Assembly: GCF_020166435.1 (NCBI RefSeq)
Contig: NZ_JAINZP010000007.1
Span: forward strand, 1-64,000
Direction: 5' to 3'
From: Pectobacterium versatile
Lineage (GTDB): Bacteria; Pseudomonadota; Gammaproteobacteria; Enterobacterales; Enterobacteriaceae
Length of the DNA: 64,000 bases
The position numbers and the translations under genes are program-made. The notes below the pieces were generated by a model. The model saw only the letters and a program-made list of their open reading frames with translations, searched no databases and was not told where the DNA came from. Shown here piece by piece: positions 1 to 8,761 of the stretch (its first letter is position 1; each line of letters begins with the position of its first letter).

Positions 1-1
1 C

Positions 2-85
2 CAGTTTTTGCAAGAAGAGCGCGCTGACGCTGACTTTATGACAGAACGCCAGGATGTGGTCGAAGAGGGGAGATTCGAACTGTGA
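2..85 (+). CDS. vapB: VapB-type antitoxin, C-terminal end (cut by window edge)
   Basis: An open frame enters from the left edge and encodes a 27-residue acidic tail ending in the residues GRFEL before a TGA stop. The frame overlaps the start of the following vapC remnant by 4 bp (GTGA), the usual translational coupling of vapBC pairs. Only the toxin-binding tail is visible, so the DNA-binding domain cannot be checked. Identification rests mainly on its neighbour. Confidence 0.6.
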   Translation, partial: QFLQEERADADFMTERQDVVEEGRFEL

Positions 86-485
86 GTCGCTTGTTCATGC
101 TATCTGTTCCTTCATCATGCGTGAACACCCTGCAGAGGTGATTGAAAAGTTGCAGCAGTGCACGCTGCGGCGTGATCGGATTGTGGTCTCTGCCATCACT
201 TACGCTGAAATGCGTTTCGGGGCGGTTGGCAAAAAAGCCTCACGCCATATGCCACTAGTTGATGCTTTCTGTCGCCGGCTTGATGCGGTGTTACCTTGGG
301 ATAGCACCGCAGTAGACGCTACGACGAAAATTAAAATCGCGCTAGCCGCAGCAGGCACGCCTATTGGTCCGAATGATACGGCCATCGCGGGTCATGCTAT
401 CAGTGCTAAGGCCATATTGGTCACCAATAATCGGAGAGAATTTGAGCAAGTACCGGAGCTGACGTTGGAAGATTGGGTTAAATAA
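82..485 (+). pseudogene. vapC: VapC PIN-domain RNase toxin, inactivated by a 10-nt deletion
   Basis: A GTG at 82 overlapping the vapB stop opens a frame reading VSRLFML, which matches the usual VapC start. At about position 101 the sequence jumps straight to ICSFIMREHP in another frame. Family members read ML-DTN-ICSF here, so 10 nt are missing. The loss removes the first catalytic aspartate of the PIN domain and shifts the frame. The remainder to 485 is a normal VapC body, including the GTPIGPNDTAIAGHA and LVTNNRREF motifs with the other metal-binding acids. Family role: VapC cleaves RNA, often initiator tRNA. This copy should be dead. A start at 54 in the downstream frame would give an unrelated N-terminus and still lack the aspartate. 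Confidence 0.8.
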
Positions 486-553
486 TCGCGGATGATGTCT
501 GGTGAAGTGAAAGTCCTGATTCTTGCTAAGCTGCCTATACGGCAGTAAATCCA

Positions 554-1192
554 TCACTCAACAATAACCCGCTCATCATTCTCTCCAAGACAGATACTTA
601 ACTGCTGCCCGTCAGGGCTGAAGGCGCAGTAGGGGAGAGGTTCACGCAGGTAGAGATGCAGCGGGAGCGCGAAATAAAGCGCGATCAGCAGCAATGCAGC
701 GACCGCTTTCGCATAGGTTGGGCGTTGAGCTATTGGGTTGCGCTGGGCGTGTCGATATTTCATGATGCCAATAGCGGCCATGCCTGCGCCTACCAGCATG
801 GAAACATACAGTTCGCCGGACATGGGGGACAGTATCTGCTCGCCGCTTTCATACGCCTGCCAATATTGAATGCGCCACAGGGCGCTGATACCGATTTGCA
901 CCAGTCCCGCAAGTATCCAGGCAACACGCCATCCCGAGAGCCGAAAGAGCGCCAGAAAGCAGAAACCCGATGCGGCGCAAGACCAGTAGATGAGATCGAA
1001 CATCGCGCTAAACATGCCGCCAAACAGCGTGCCGCCAACGTCCGTCGGTTTCAGAGTATAGAAATTAATGAGGGCAAACAGCGTCAGGATAGCGGATACG
1101 GCAAGCCAGCTTGCCGCATAGTAGATGACCCGTTTTAAGGTCGGCAAGCCATGAGCTTGCCGATAAAAACTAGTCAGTCCGTTTTTACTCAC
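554..1192 (-). CDS. Integral membrane protein of unknown function
   Basis: 212 residues with about five hydrophobic segments (near 25-45, 60-80, 88-105, 128-145 and 163-182), followed by a short polar C-terminus beginning [11 protein letters not shown] do not recognise the family. Its start overlaps the alr stop codon by 8 bp on the same strand, so the two are probably co-transcribed and translationally coupled. There is no motif that would suggest transport or enzymatic activity. Confidence 0.65.
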   Translation of the reverse strand: MSKNGLTSFYRQAHGLPTLKRVIYYAASWLAVSAILTLFALINFYTLKPTDVGGTLFGGMFSAMFDLIYWSCAASGFCFLALFRLSGWRVAWILAGLVQIGISALWRIQYWQAYESGEQILSPMSGELYVSMLVGAGMAAIGIMKYRHAQRNPIAQRPTYAKAVAALLLIALYFALPLHLYLREPLPYCAFSPDGQQLSICLGENDERVIVE

Positions 1193-2267
1193 CGTCGACG
1201 TATTCCAGCGCGGTGCGCTGGGTTAAGCGCGTAATCAGTTCGTAGGCGCTGGCGCCCGTATGCGCAGCAATGCGTTCAACCAGTAGCGTTGGCCCCCAGA
1301 GGATGACCTCATCGCCGACCTTGTCCTGCGCATCTGGCCCTAAATCCACCGTAATCATATCCATCGATACGCGGCCGGAAAGCGGCACTTCGCGACCGTT
1401 GACGAGCACGGGCGTACCGGCTGGCGCGCCGCGCGGGTAGCCATCGCCGTAGCCGACGGCGACCACGCCCAGACGGGTATTGCGCGGGCTGGTCCAGGTG
1501 CCGCCGTAACCGACCGCTTCGCCTGCGTTGTGTTCGCGTACCGCGATCAGGTGAGACGTAAAGGTCATTGCAGGTTGGAAGCCAAAATGCGCGGCGTCTT
1601 CGTTATCCAACGGCGATACGCCATAGAGAATGATGCCGGGACGGACGCGATCGCGGTGTGACTGTGGCCACAGCAGAATGCCGCCGGAGGCCGCGATGGA
1701 TTGTGCACCGGGCTTACCCTGTGTAAAAGCATCAAAGCAGGCCATCTGGCGTTCGGTGGTTCCCGCTTCGGGTTCATCGGTGCGGCAAAAATGGCTCATG
1801 ATATTGACTGGCTGCACCACATTGCGGCATTCGGTCAGGCGTTGCCAAAACGCGTCGGCGTGCTCCGGCAAAACGCCAAGGCGGTGCATGCCGGTATCAA
1901 GCTTCATCCATACGGGGATCGGCTGTGGCAGCGCGGCCTGTTCCAATGCGGCAAGCTGTTCAGGGCTGTGAACAGCGGTTTCTAGCTGGTGTTCCACCAG
2001 AAGCGGGAGATCGTCGGTGGAGAAAAAGCCTTCCAGCAGGACGATGGGCTTGGTGATGCCCGCGGCGCGTAGCGCCAGCGCTTCGGAGAGCCGCGCGACG
2101 CCGTAGCAGTCAGCGTCGGAAAAAGTATGGGCAGCTTCGATCATGCCGTGGCCGTAGGCATTGGCTTTCACGACGGCAACGACCTGACTGCCAGGCGCTA
2201 GCTGACGGATACGTTGCAGGTTGTGGCGCAAAGCACGCCGGTTAATGACGGCAGTTGCCGTTTTCAT
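1185..2267 (-). CDS. alr: Alanine racemase
   Basis: 360 residues, the usual length. The PLP-binding lysine is K34 in the motif [10 protein letters not shown], and the second catalytic base is the tyrosine of AVGYGGTW near residue 255. The substrate-site sequence SGRVSMDM is also present. The enzyme interconverts L- and D-alanine to supply D-alanine for peptidoglycan in the cytoplasm. A clear ribosome site (AAGGA) lies about 6 nt before the ATG. The gene follows dnaB on the same strand, as in other enterobacteria. The downstream membrane-protein gene overlaps its end. Confidence 0.97.
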   Translation of the reverse strand: MKTATAVINRRALRHNLQRIRQLAPGSQVVAVVKANAYGHGMIEAAHTFSDADCYGVARLSEALALRAAGITKPIVLLEGFFSTDDLPLLVEHQLETAVHSPEQLAALEQAALPQPIPVWMKLDTGMHRLGVLPEHADAFWQRLTECRNVVQPVNIMSHFCRTDEPEAGTTERQMACFDAFTQGKPGAQSIAASGGILLWPQSHRDRVRPGIILYGVSPLDNEDAAHFGFQPAMTFTSHLIAVREHNAGEAVGYGGTWTSPRNTRLGVVAVGYGDGYPRGAPAGTPVLVNGREVPLSGRVSMDMITVDLGPDAQDKVGDEVILWGPTLLVERIAAHTGASAYELITRLTQRTALEYVDGE

Positions 2268-2308
2268 TCTTGTTCCTTAGTGCAGTGTTGTCATTGCTGA
2301 GCGCTGCG

Positions 2309-3715
2309 TTATTCATCGTCATATTGTGGGCCGGCATAGTTATCAAAGCGCGACCACTGCCCGTTAAAGGTCAAACGAACGGAACCAATCGGGCCGTTAC
2401 GCTGTTTCCCCAGAATGATTTCAGCGATGCCTTTCAGGTCGCTGTTTTCGTGATAAACCTCATCACGATAGATAAACATAATCAGGTCGGCATCCTGCTC
2501 GATGGAGCCGGATTCACGCAGATCCGAGTTAACCGGGCGCTTATCGGCGCGCTGCTCCAGACTACGGTTAAGCTGCGACAGGGCGACAACAGGAACCTGC
2601 AATTCTTTTGCCAGTGCTTTGAGCGAGCGGGAAATTTCCGCAATTTCCAGCGTACGGTTGTCAGACAATGACGGCACACGCATCAATTGCAGGTAGTCGA
2701 TCATGATCAGGCTCAGGCCATTATGTTCACGGAACACGCGACGGGCGCGGGATCGCACGTCGGTCGGCGTCAGGCCAGAGGAGTCATCGATGTACATGTT
2801 GCGTTTTTCGAGCAGGATCCCCATGGTGCTGGAAATGCGCGCCCAGTCTTCATCGTCCAACTGACCGGTACGAATGCGGGTCTGATCCACGCGAGACAGA
2901 GATGCGAGCATACGCATCATGATCTGTTCGCCGGGCATCTCCAGACTGAAGATCAGTACGGGCTTTTCTTGAGTCATCGCGGCATGTTCGCACAGGTTCA
3001 TCGCAAAGGTGGTTTTCCCCATTGATGGACGTGCTGCCACGATGATCAGGTCAGATTTCTGCAAGCCAGCGGTTTTTTTGTTGAGATCCTGATAGCCCGT
3101 GTCCACACCCGTCACGCCATCATGTGGTTTCTGGTAAAGCTGCTCGATACGGGAAACGGTATCTTCCAGAATGCGGTCGATACTTTTTGGGCCTTCATCT
3201 TTGCTGGCGCGGTTTTCAGCGATTTGGAAGACGCGGGATTCCGCCAGATCGAGCAGATCTTCGCTGCTGCGACCCTGCGGATCGTAGCCCGCGTCGGCGA
3301 TCTCATTGGCGACGGAGATCATTTCACGTACCACGGCGCGCTCGCGCACGATATCGGCGTAGGCACCGATGTTAGCGGCGCTGGGGGTGTTCTTTGCCAG
3401 CTCGGCCAGATAGGCAAAGCCACCGGCGGATTCCAATGAACCTTGCAGTTCGAGCGATTCGGACAGCGTGATCAGGTCGATCGGCTTGCTCATTTCCAGC
3501 AGCCGATGCATCTCGGTGAAGATCAAACGGTGGGCGCGGTTATAGAAATCGTTAGCGACAACACGCTCGGCGACATTATCCCAGCGTTCATTGTCGAGCA
3601 TCAGGCCACCCAGTACCGATTGCTCCGCTTCCAGCGAATGTGGCGGAAGTTTCAGACCTTCCATCTGGCGGTCACGAGGTGCATTCGATTTATTGGTGGG
3701 TCTTTTCTCTGCCAT
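2309..3715 (-). CDS. dnaB: Replicative DNA helicase DnaB
   Basis: 468 residues. The N-terminal DnaG-interacting domain occupies about residues 25-130 and a linker runs to about 180. The RecA-like motor carries Walker A residues RPSMGKT at 229-235 and Walker B residues MIDYLQLM. The protein forms the hexameric helicase of the replication fork. It sits between alr and the divergent qor, the conserved enterobacterial order. The 320-bp gap upstream is largely filled by a repeat-A copy. Confidence 0.97.
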   Translation of the reverse strand: MAEKRPTNKSNAPRDRQMEGLKLPPHSLEAEQSVLGGLMLDNERWDNVAERVVANDFYNRAHRLIFTEMHRLLEMSKPIDLITLSESLELQGSLESAGGFAYLAELAKNTPSAANIGAYADIVRERAVVREMISVANEIADAGYDPQGRSSEDLLDLAESRVFQIAENRASKDEGPKSIDRILEDTVSRIEQLYQKPHDGVTGVDTGYQDLNKKTAGLQKSDLIIVAARPSMGKTTFAMNLCEHAAMTQEKPVLIFSLEMPGEQIMMRMLASLSRVDQTRIRTGQLDDEDWARISSTMGILLEKRNMYIDDSSGLTPTDVRSRARRVFREHNGLSLIMIDYLQLMRVPSLSDNRTLEIAEISRSLKALAKELQVPVVALSQLNRSLEQRADKRPVNSDLRESGSIEQDADLIMFIYRDEVYHENSDLKGIAEIILGKQRNGPIGSVRLTFNGQWSRFDNYAGPQYDDE

Positions 3716-3791
3716 AAAACAGGTTCTTTACCGATTGATTTGCCATTGGATTAGGGGGCATTGTATATGCCGCACGTCCGAAATAACACAA

Positions 3792-3991
3792 TATACCCGT
3801 CATACTTCAAGTTGCATGTGCGTTGGCTTCGCTTAAATACTCGGCCCGTCGTGGGCCTCGCCCTGAAGGGCCGCTGCAAGCAGCGTTCAAATCTGCTCCC
3901 GGCAGATTTGTCACCCGAATCACTTACTCAAGTAAGCTCATCGGACTCCTTCGCTTGCCGCCTGCCTGAAACTCGAATTATTTAGGGTATA
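3792..3991. repeat. Repeat A copy 1 (MITE-like, 200 bp)
   Basis: One of three nearly identical copies (others at 7928 and 14650). The ends are imperfect inverted repeats: TATACCCGTCATACTTCAAG at the left, and on the complementary strand at the right TATACCCTAAATAATTCGAG. The body holds several small dyads, for example GGCCCGTCGTGGGCC-like and AGATTTG segments. No transposase is encoded. The apparent TA at both edges would fit a TA target duplication. It fills most of the dnaB-qor intergenic space. Confidence 0.8.
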
Positions 3992-4036
3992 CGTATTATA
4001 GAGAAACAACGAACCTGTCACGATTAAGGAGATAAC

Positions 4037-5020
4037 ATGGCAAAACGCGTTCAGTTCCGGGCTTATGGTGGCCCAGAGGTTCTGCAATATGTGGATTTCA
4101 CGCCTGCCGACCCCGCTGCGGGAGAGGTTCAGGTTGAGAACCGCGCCATCGGCATTAATTTTATCGATACCTATATTCGCAGCGGTCTGTATCCAGTACC
4201 TGACTTACCTTCCGGTCTGGGAACCGAAGCGGCGGGCGTCGTGACGAAAGTCGGGGCAGGGGTTAGCGTGCTGAAAGTCGGCGATCGCGTCGTGTATGCG
4301 CAGTCTGGGCTGGGGGCATATAGCGAAGTGCATAACGTAGTAGCAGAAAAGGTTGCGCTGTTGCCAGATGCCATCAGTTTTGAGCAGGCGGCGGCCTCTT
4401 TCCTGAAAGGGCTGACGGTTTACTATTTGCTGCGCCAGACGTATGAAATCAAGCCAAATGAAGTCTTCCTGTTCCATGCGGCGGCGGGTGGCGTTGGGTT
4501 AATTGCCTGCCAGTGGGCGAAGGCGCTGGGGGCGAAGCTGATCGGAACGGTGGGCTCCGATGAGAAAGCAGAACGGGCAAAACAGGCGGGGGCATGGGCG
4601 ACCATTAATTACCGTACCGAGAATATCGCACAGCGCGTCGCGGAACTGACCGATGGGCAGAAGGTGAACGTTGTGTATGACTCGGTCGGGAAAGACACCT
4701 GGGAAGCCTCGCTCGATAGCCTGCGTCGCCGTGGACTGATGGTTAGCTTCGGCAATGCGTCTGGGCCGGTCACCGGCGTCAATCTGGGGATTTTGAACCA
4801 GAAAGGCTCGCTGTACGTCACGCGTCCGTCGCTGTTTGGCTACGTGACGAATCGCGCCGAGCTGGAACAAGCCAGCAATGAACTCTTTTCACTGATCGCC
4901 AGCGGGGCGATTACGGTTGATGTGCCGCAGAACCAGAAATTCGCGCTGTTGGATGCGCAAGCCGCTCATCGGGCGCTGGAAAGCCGCGGCACGCAAGGCT
5001 CCTGCCTGCTGATTCCCTAA
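4037..5020 (+). CDS. qor: NADPH:quinone oxidoreductase (QorA type)
   Basis: 327 residues of the zinc-free medium-chain dehydrogenase family. The N-terminal GroES-like fold includes GLGTEAAGVV near 60. The Rossmann domain has AAAGGVGLIACQWAK near 150 for NADPH. No zinc-ligand cysteine cluster is seen. It reduces quinones by one electron using NADPH. A strong ribosome site (AAGGAG) lies 6 nt before the ATG. It is divergent from dnaB, as in E. coli. Confidence 0.95.
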   Translation: MAKRVQFRAYGGPEVLQYVDFTPADPAAGEVQVENRAIGINFIDTYIRSGLYPVPDLPSGLGTEAAGVVTKVGAGVSVLKVGDRVVYAQSGLGAYSEVHNVVAEKVALLPDAISFEQAAASFLKGLTVYYLLRQTYEIKPNEVFLFHAAAGGVGLIACQWAKALGAKLIGTVGSDEKAERAKQAGAWATINYRTENIAQRVAELTDGQKVNVVYDSVGKDTWEASLDSLRRRGLMVSFGNASGPVTGVNLGILNQKGSLYVTRPSLFGYVTNRAELEQASNELFSLIASGAITVDVPQNQKFALLDAQAAHRALESRGTQGSCLLIP

Positions 5021-5036
5021 TCTTTGTTTCTGAAAA

Positions 5037-5066
5037 GCAAAGGGCCTCCCGTCGGGAAGCCCTTGC
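5037..5066. terminator. Hairpin after qor
   Basis: GCAAAGGGC pairs with GCCCTTGC around a CCCGTCGGG-type inner stem. The best T-run lies on the minus side (CTTTGCTTTT), so it could act for either strand. Efficiency on the qor strand is uncertain. Confidence 0.5.
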
Positions 5067-5374
5067 CGTTACGCTAATTTCATCAGACTGTATGTAGGGT
5101 ACAGCGTAGCGATCGTCACGAAGGTACCGCTGTGCGGCTATTATTTCACTGACGATGATGAAATCGTGTGGCGAGTTTGCCACTTAGCTTACTCACGCTT
5201 TAAATGATAAAAAGGGAGTCAAACCGTGGCGTTATCCTAACAGCCACATCAGGGAAAAAATATCTGCTGGCGCACACTTTTGTATTAAAACAAGGTGGTA
5301 CTAATACACGCGAGTGTTAAACGCGGTGTTGCCCGTCATTTTCGTGCGTAATTCAGTTTTTTCCCTTTCTGGCA

Positions 5375-5647
5375 TTACCACTCATTCCCGTTGCGCTGGC
5401 GATACGTGTATTTGCGATAGGTATAGCGGTGCGAGTTGTAGACAGGTCGTCCGCTAAATTTGCGCCACAGCCACACCGCCGCGACGGCCAAGATCAGCCA
5501 CGGCAGTACCTTTATCGCGATGCTAAACAGCCCACCGATCAACATAAAAAGGGACGCCACAAACAGTGCAGCAATCACGCCCAGCAGTGACACGCCCGTC
5601 AACATCAGCATGATAAAAAAGCCAATAACGAAGAAAATTTCCAACAT
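5375..5647 (-). CDS. pspG: Phage shock protein G
   Basis: 90 residues starting MLEIFFVIGFFIMLMLTG, very close to E. coli PspG (80 residues). It has two adjacent hydrophobic segments (about 3-25 and 30-62) and a basic, tyrosine-rich cytoplasmic tail. PspG is an inner-membrane effector of the envelope-stress Psp response. Its position after dusA and the sigma-54 promoter at 5721-5734 agree with the PspF-controlled E. coli gene. The other psp genes are not in this window. Confidence 0.9.
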   Translation of the reverse strand: MLEIFFVIGFFIMLMLTGVSLLGVIAALFVASLFMLIGGLFSIAIKVLPWLILAVAAVWLWRKFSGRPVYNSHRYTYRKYTYRQRNGNEW

Positions 5648-5720
5648 GGTGCGCTCCTGTAGCGGTTAAACCGTATCTTACGCAGGGAAGAGAAGGTTCT
5701 GCGTGCTACATAAGCTATAA

Positions 5721-5734
5721 CAAGAATCGTGCCA
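5721..5734 (-). promoter_or_regulatory. Sigma-54 promoter of pspG
   Basis: Read on the minus strand the sequence is TGGCACG-ATTC-TTG, matching the sigma-54 consensus TGGCACG-N4-TTGC. It lies about 75 nt before the pspG start. PspF enhancer sites would be expected further upstream but I could not assign them. Confidence 0.8.
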
Positions 5735-5738
5735 AGAT

Positions 5739-5773
5739 GTGCTGCTGGTAAGTGATTGATTTACCAGCAGCAC
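5739..5773. repeat. 13-bp perfect inverted repeat between dusA and pspG
   Basis: GTGCTGCTGGTAA (5739-5751) and TTACCAGCAGCAC (5761-5773) form a perfect 13-bp stem with a 9-nt loop, directly upstream of the sigma-54 promoter. It may be the dusA terminator, but no T-run follows. It could instead be a protein site or processing structure. Confidence 0.6.
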
Positions 5774-5825
5774 GAGGAAGAGAAATGAAAGAGTGTTGAT
5801 GAAAAATACTAACTGTTAGTGTTTT

Positions 5826-6848
5826 TTAAACCAAATTAACCAGCGCTAGCGCACGCTCTACCACTGCCGCGTCGGCACCGGGTTTGTGGGCGTTTTCACT
5901 CAGATAACGTCGCCACTGACGCGCGCCGGGGATGCCCTGAAACATGCCGAGCATATGGCGCGTGATGTGGCCTAATGATGCGCCGGAAGAGAGTTCGCGC
6001 TCGATATAGGGATACATGGCTCGTACCACGCCAGCCAAATCCGGCGTGGCGGCGTCGATGTCAAATAGCTCACGGTCGACCTGCGCCAGAATACCGGGAT
6101 TCTGGTAAGCCTCACGGCCCATCATCACGCCGTCCAGATGCTGTAAATGCGTTTTGGCTTCTTCCAGCGTTTTAACGCCGCCGTTGATGGCGAGGGTGAG
6201 CGCCGGGAAATCGCGCTTGAGCTGATAAACGCGCGGATAATCCAGCGGTGGAATTTCCCGATTCTCTTTCGGACTCAAGCCTGATAACCAGGCTTTGCGC
6301 GCGTGGACGATAAAGGTATCGCACCCACCGCGTTCGGCGACGGTTTGAATAAAGTCGCACAGGAATTCATAGCTGTCTTGATCGTCAATGCCGATACGGG
6401 TTTTCACCGTAATCGGAATGGAGGTACTGTCTTTCATCGCTTTGATGCAGTCTGCTACCAGCGCCGCTTCGCCCATCAGGCAAGCACCGAAACGGCCATT
6501 CTGCACACGGTCAGACGGGCAACCGACGTTCAGGTTTACTTCATCATAGCCGCGCTGTTCTGCCAGTTTGGCACATTGCGCCAGCGCTTGTGGATCGCTA
6601 CCGCCGAGCTGCAACGCCAGCGGATGTTCTTCTTCGCTGTAGGCCAGATAGTCGCCTTTACCGTGAAGAATTGCACCTGTCGTCACCATTTCGGTATACA
6701 GCAGCGTCTGGCTAGTCAGTTGGCGAAGAAAATAACGGCAATGGCGATCGGTCCAGTCGAGCATCGGCGCGATGGAGAAGCGGTTGAGGTGCGAAGCGCG
6801 GGAATCGGCTGACGCCCTGTTGTTTATACCTGATTTTACGTCTGTCAT
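5826..6848 (-). CDS. dusA: tRNA-dihydrouridine(20/20a) synthase DusA
   Basis: 340 residues (E. coli 345). An FMN TIM barrel starts near residue 23 ([18 protein letters not shown]), with catalytic C110 in [14 protein letters not shown]. The flavin and tRNA signature [14 protein letters not shown] follows, and the C-terminal helical tRNA-binding domain contains [19 protein letters not shown]. It reduces U20 and U20a of tRNAs. The upstream residues 1-22 are variable, so an internal start cannot be excluded. Confidence 0.96.
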   Translation of the reverse strand: MTDVKSGINNRASADSRASHLNRFSIAPMLDWTDRHCRYFLRQLTSQTLLYTEMVTTGAILHGKGDYLAYSEEEHPLALQLGGSDPQALAQCAKLAEQRGYDEVNLNVGCPSDRVQNGRFGACLMGEAALVADCIKAMKDSTSIPITVKTRIGIDDQDSYEFLCDFIQTVAERGGCDTFIVHARKAWLSGLSPKENREIPPLDYPRVYQLKRDFPALTLAINGGVKTLEEAKTHLQHLDGVMMGREAYQNPGILAQVDRELFDIDAATPDLAGVVRAMYPYIERELSSGASLGHITRHMLGMFQGIPGARQWRRYLSENAHKPGADAAVVERALALVNLV

Positions 6849-7092
6849 GGTTTGTCAGTTATCGTTTCGTGTGTGCGTGGTCTGATTTTAGCGTTGTCAG
6901 CGTCCCTGTGGCCCTTTTGGTTTCGGGTCATAAACAGGTCGGTATGGCCACTATAGCATAGAGCGTGGGTCTCGTGCTGAGGGCGGTGCCACTGCTTTCG
7001 GCGGCCTTTGAGCAGACCTCGTCTGGCTAATATGGTGATAGGCCAGCCGTTAGTTTCATTGGGGTAATCCCCCCGAAAAAACGGTGTGTTTA

Positions 7093-7124
7093 TAAGTAGA
7101 ATTTTCTCTAAGTAGAATTTTCTC
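7093..7124. repeat. 16-bp perfect tandem duplication
   Basis: TAAGTAGAATTTTCTC occurs twice head to tail (7093-7108, 7109-7124), about 25 nt before the start of the IS3-type orfA remnant. The rest of the 300-bp gap from dusA (6849-7148) shows no gene. Confidence 0.85.
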
Positions 7125-7148
7125 GTAATCTGTACTGGGGAGATCTCT

Positions 7149-7453
7149 ATGAAAAAATCACGTTTTACCGACAGTCAAATTATGACCATTCTTAAGCAAG
7201 CCGAAACCGGAACACCCGTTGCTGAATTGTGCTGCGAGCACGGTATGAGCAATGCCAGTTTCTATAGGTGTCGCTCATGCTTTGGCGGGATGGATGCTTC
7301 CATGATAGCTCACCTGAAGAGTACCTGCTGTGGTTCTCCCGCAAGGATGAATTTCCTCACGGTCGCTTAGGGGAATTGATGCAAATTACGCTGGCAATCA
7401 AGGTTGAGGGTCTACAAGGGTTGGTCACGCCGCTGAAACGGCCCCGTCCCTGA
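7149..7453 (+). pseudogene. IS3-family orfA remnant fused to an unrelated coding tail
   Basis: The first 50 codons (MKKSRFTDSQIMTILKQAE..., then ...CEHGMSNASFYR) are the helix-turn-helix start of an IS3-family orfA with its own ribosome site. After about 7275 the frame breaks down: FYRWRSKFGGMD-like sequence is scrambled. A second frame from about 7310 to 7453 ends ...VEGLQGLVTPLKRPRP, which looks like the natural C-terminus of some other protein that I do not recognise. No orfB and no second IS end are visible. It is a decayed insertion that probably also deleted a neighbouring gene. Confidence 0.7.
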
Positions 7454-7481
7454 TTATCCATTTCCTGTCGAACCCCTGATG

Positions 7482-7513
7482 AAAAAAGGTCGCTTCAATG
7501 AAGCGACCTTTCA
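7482..7513 (-). terminator. Rho-independent terminator of the first FlxA-like gene
   Basis: GGTCGCTTC-aat-GAAGCGACC stem. On the minus strand it is followed by six T (AAAAAA at 7482-7487 on plus), just beyond the stop of the minus-strand gene ending at 7545. Confidence 0.85.
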
Positions 7514-7544
7514 CGTTGACTGGCTACCCCATCCCTGACGCAGA

Positions 7545-7904
7545 CTACACGTAGATATTAATCTGGTTGTCTTCTGTCGGGCGGTTAACGCCTTCTTGTT
7601 TAGCACGTTGAGTCGGAGCAGAGGAATCAGACTGTTGTTCTGATTCTTCGTTCTGCAAACGAGCAATTTGCGCCTGTAACATCTGGATCTGCGCCTGAAT
7701 TGTCTGTTGCTGTTGCTCGATCTGCTTACGTTCTTCGTCGCTTTCTGCGCTGGAAGCGGATTCGGTCAGTTTACTGACCTGTTTGGTAAGCGCTTGAACC
7801 TGCTTGGTGAGCTGCGCAATCTGTTGCTCCGAAGTGCTGCTACTGCTTTTACTGCTGCTTGCCGTGGTTGTCGATACGCTGATACTGCTGATGGTGTTTG
7901 ACAT
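7545..7904 (-). CDS. FlxA-like coiled-coil protein, copy 1
   Basis: 119 residues from the ATG at 7904, which has an AGGAGG site 6 nt upstream. A longer in-frame extension to 8015 would run into the repeat-A copy and is rejected. The Ser/Thr-rich N-terminus is followed by a coiled coil with leucine/isoleucine heptads and glutamine runs (about 28-85) and a polar tail ending INIYV. FlxA genes of E. coli are FliA-dependent members of the flagellar regulon with no settled function. The paralogue at 8302 has the same layout and the same terminal motif. A repeat-A copy separates the gene from its probable promoter. Confidence 0.8.
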   Translation of the reverse strand: MSNTISSISVSTTTASSSKSSSSTSEQQIAQLTKQVQALTKQVSKLTESASSAESDEERKQIEQQQQTIQAQIQMLQAQIARLQNEESEQQSDSSAPTQRAKQEGVNRPTEDNQINIYV

Positions 7905-7927
7905 TTTCCCTCCTGAAAAGATGCCGA

Positions 7928-8130
7928 TATACCCGTCATACTTCAAGTTGCATGTGCGTTGGCTGCGTTTAAATACTCGGCCCGTCGTGGGCCTCGCCCC
8001 AAAGGGCCGCTGCAAGCAGCGTTCAAATCTGCTCCCGGCAGATTTGTCACCCGAATCACTTACTTGTGTAAGCTCATCGGGATTCGCTCGCTTGCCGCCT
8101 GCCTGAAACTCGAATTATTTAGGGTTTATA
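7928..8130. repeat. Repeat A copy 2 (203 bp) in a 5' leader
   Basis: Full-length copy with both ends (TATACCCGTC... and ...TTTAGGGTTTATA), nearly identical in body to the copies at 3792 and 14650. It sits 24 bp before the start of the FlxA-like gene at 7904 and on its downstream side of a likely sigma-28 promoter. Confidence 0.85.
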
Positions 8131-8157
8131 CCCGAATGGTTTGGGCTACATGCCTTT

Positions 8158-8184
8158 GCATCGGCAATTTAAGCACTTTCTCGA
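8158..8184 (-). promoter_or_regulatory. Probable sigma-28 (FliA) promoter displaced by repeat A
   Basis: Minus strand reads TCGAGAAA-N11-GCCGATGC, against the consensus TAAAGTTT-N11-GCCGATAA. The spacing is exact and the -10 core GCCGAT is intact. It is now 254 nt from the FlxA-like start. Without the 203-bp repeat it would be about 51 nt. Confidence 0.5.
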
Positions 8185-8301
8185 AGGGGATATTGTTGGT
8201 AATGAAACATGAAATCCTCACTTTCCTGATAGCTCATGTAACAAAATGTATCAATCAGGAAAGAGAGAGAAAGAAAGAAGGGAATGCGTCAGATATTGCT
8301 G

Positions 8302-8727
8302 TCAGACGTAGATATTAACTCCGCCTTTTTTGTCTTTATTTTCAGTTTGTTGTGATGTTACTTTTGACGCAGTTTCAATCGCTTTCTTTTCTGCTTCTTC
8401 CTTTTGGATGCGGGCAATTTCGGCATAGAGCGCCTGTATTTGTGCCTGAATCATCTGCTGCTGCTGTTTAATGAGTTTGCGCTCATTTTCACTTTGCGCA
8501 TTAGCGGCTGATTCGCCCAGATCTTTTAGCTTTTTGGTCAGCTGTTTGATTTGATTTTGCAATGCAGCAATTTTTTGTTGAGCACCACTACTGCCAGCAG
8601 GTGCAGCCTTACTCTCATTAGTCGACGCAGCTTTATTTTCTGTATTAGATGCAGACTTACTGGCCGTAGAGGCCACCGCGACTGTTGACACCGTATTCAT
8701 TGTAATCCGGCTGATATCATTGGACAT
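8302..8727 (-). CDS. FlxA-like coiled-coil protein, copy 2
   Basis: 141 residues from the ATG at 8727 (AGGAGG five nt upstream; a GTG one codon earlier is less likely). The small-residue-rich N-terminus is followed by a long coiled coil from about residue 48 to 115 (IAALQNQIKQLTKKLKDLG and similar heptads) and a Lys/Asp tail ending VNIYV. It is a paralogue of the protein at 7545. The sigma-28 promoter at 8762-8788 places it in the late flagellar regulon. Biochemical role unknown. Confidence 0.85.
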   Translation of the reverse strand: MSNDISRITMNTVSTVAVASTASKSASNTENKAASTNESKAAPAGSSGAQQKIAALQNQIKQLTKKLKDLGESAANAQSENERKLIKQQQQMIQAQIQALYAEIARIQKEEAEKKAIETASKVTSQQTENKDKKGGVNIYV

Positions 8728-8761
8728 CACTTCCTCCTGAAATAGGTCAGTTCTCCGATCA

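Noticed and set aside
60-90. tRNA-like GATTCGAAC near the left edge
   Set aside because: The surrounding sequence does not fold as a tRNA T-arm and lies inside the vapB coding end.
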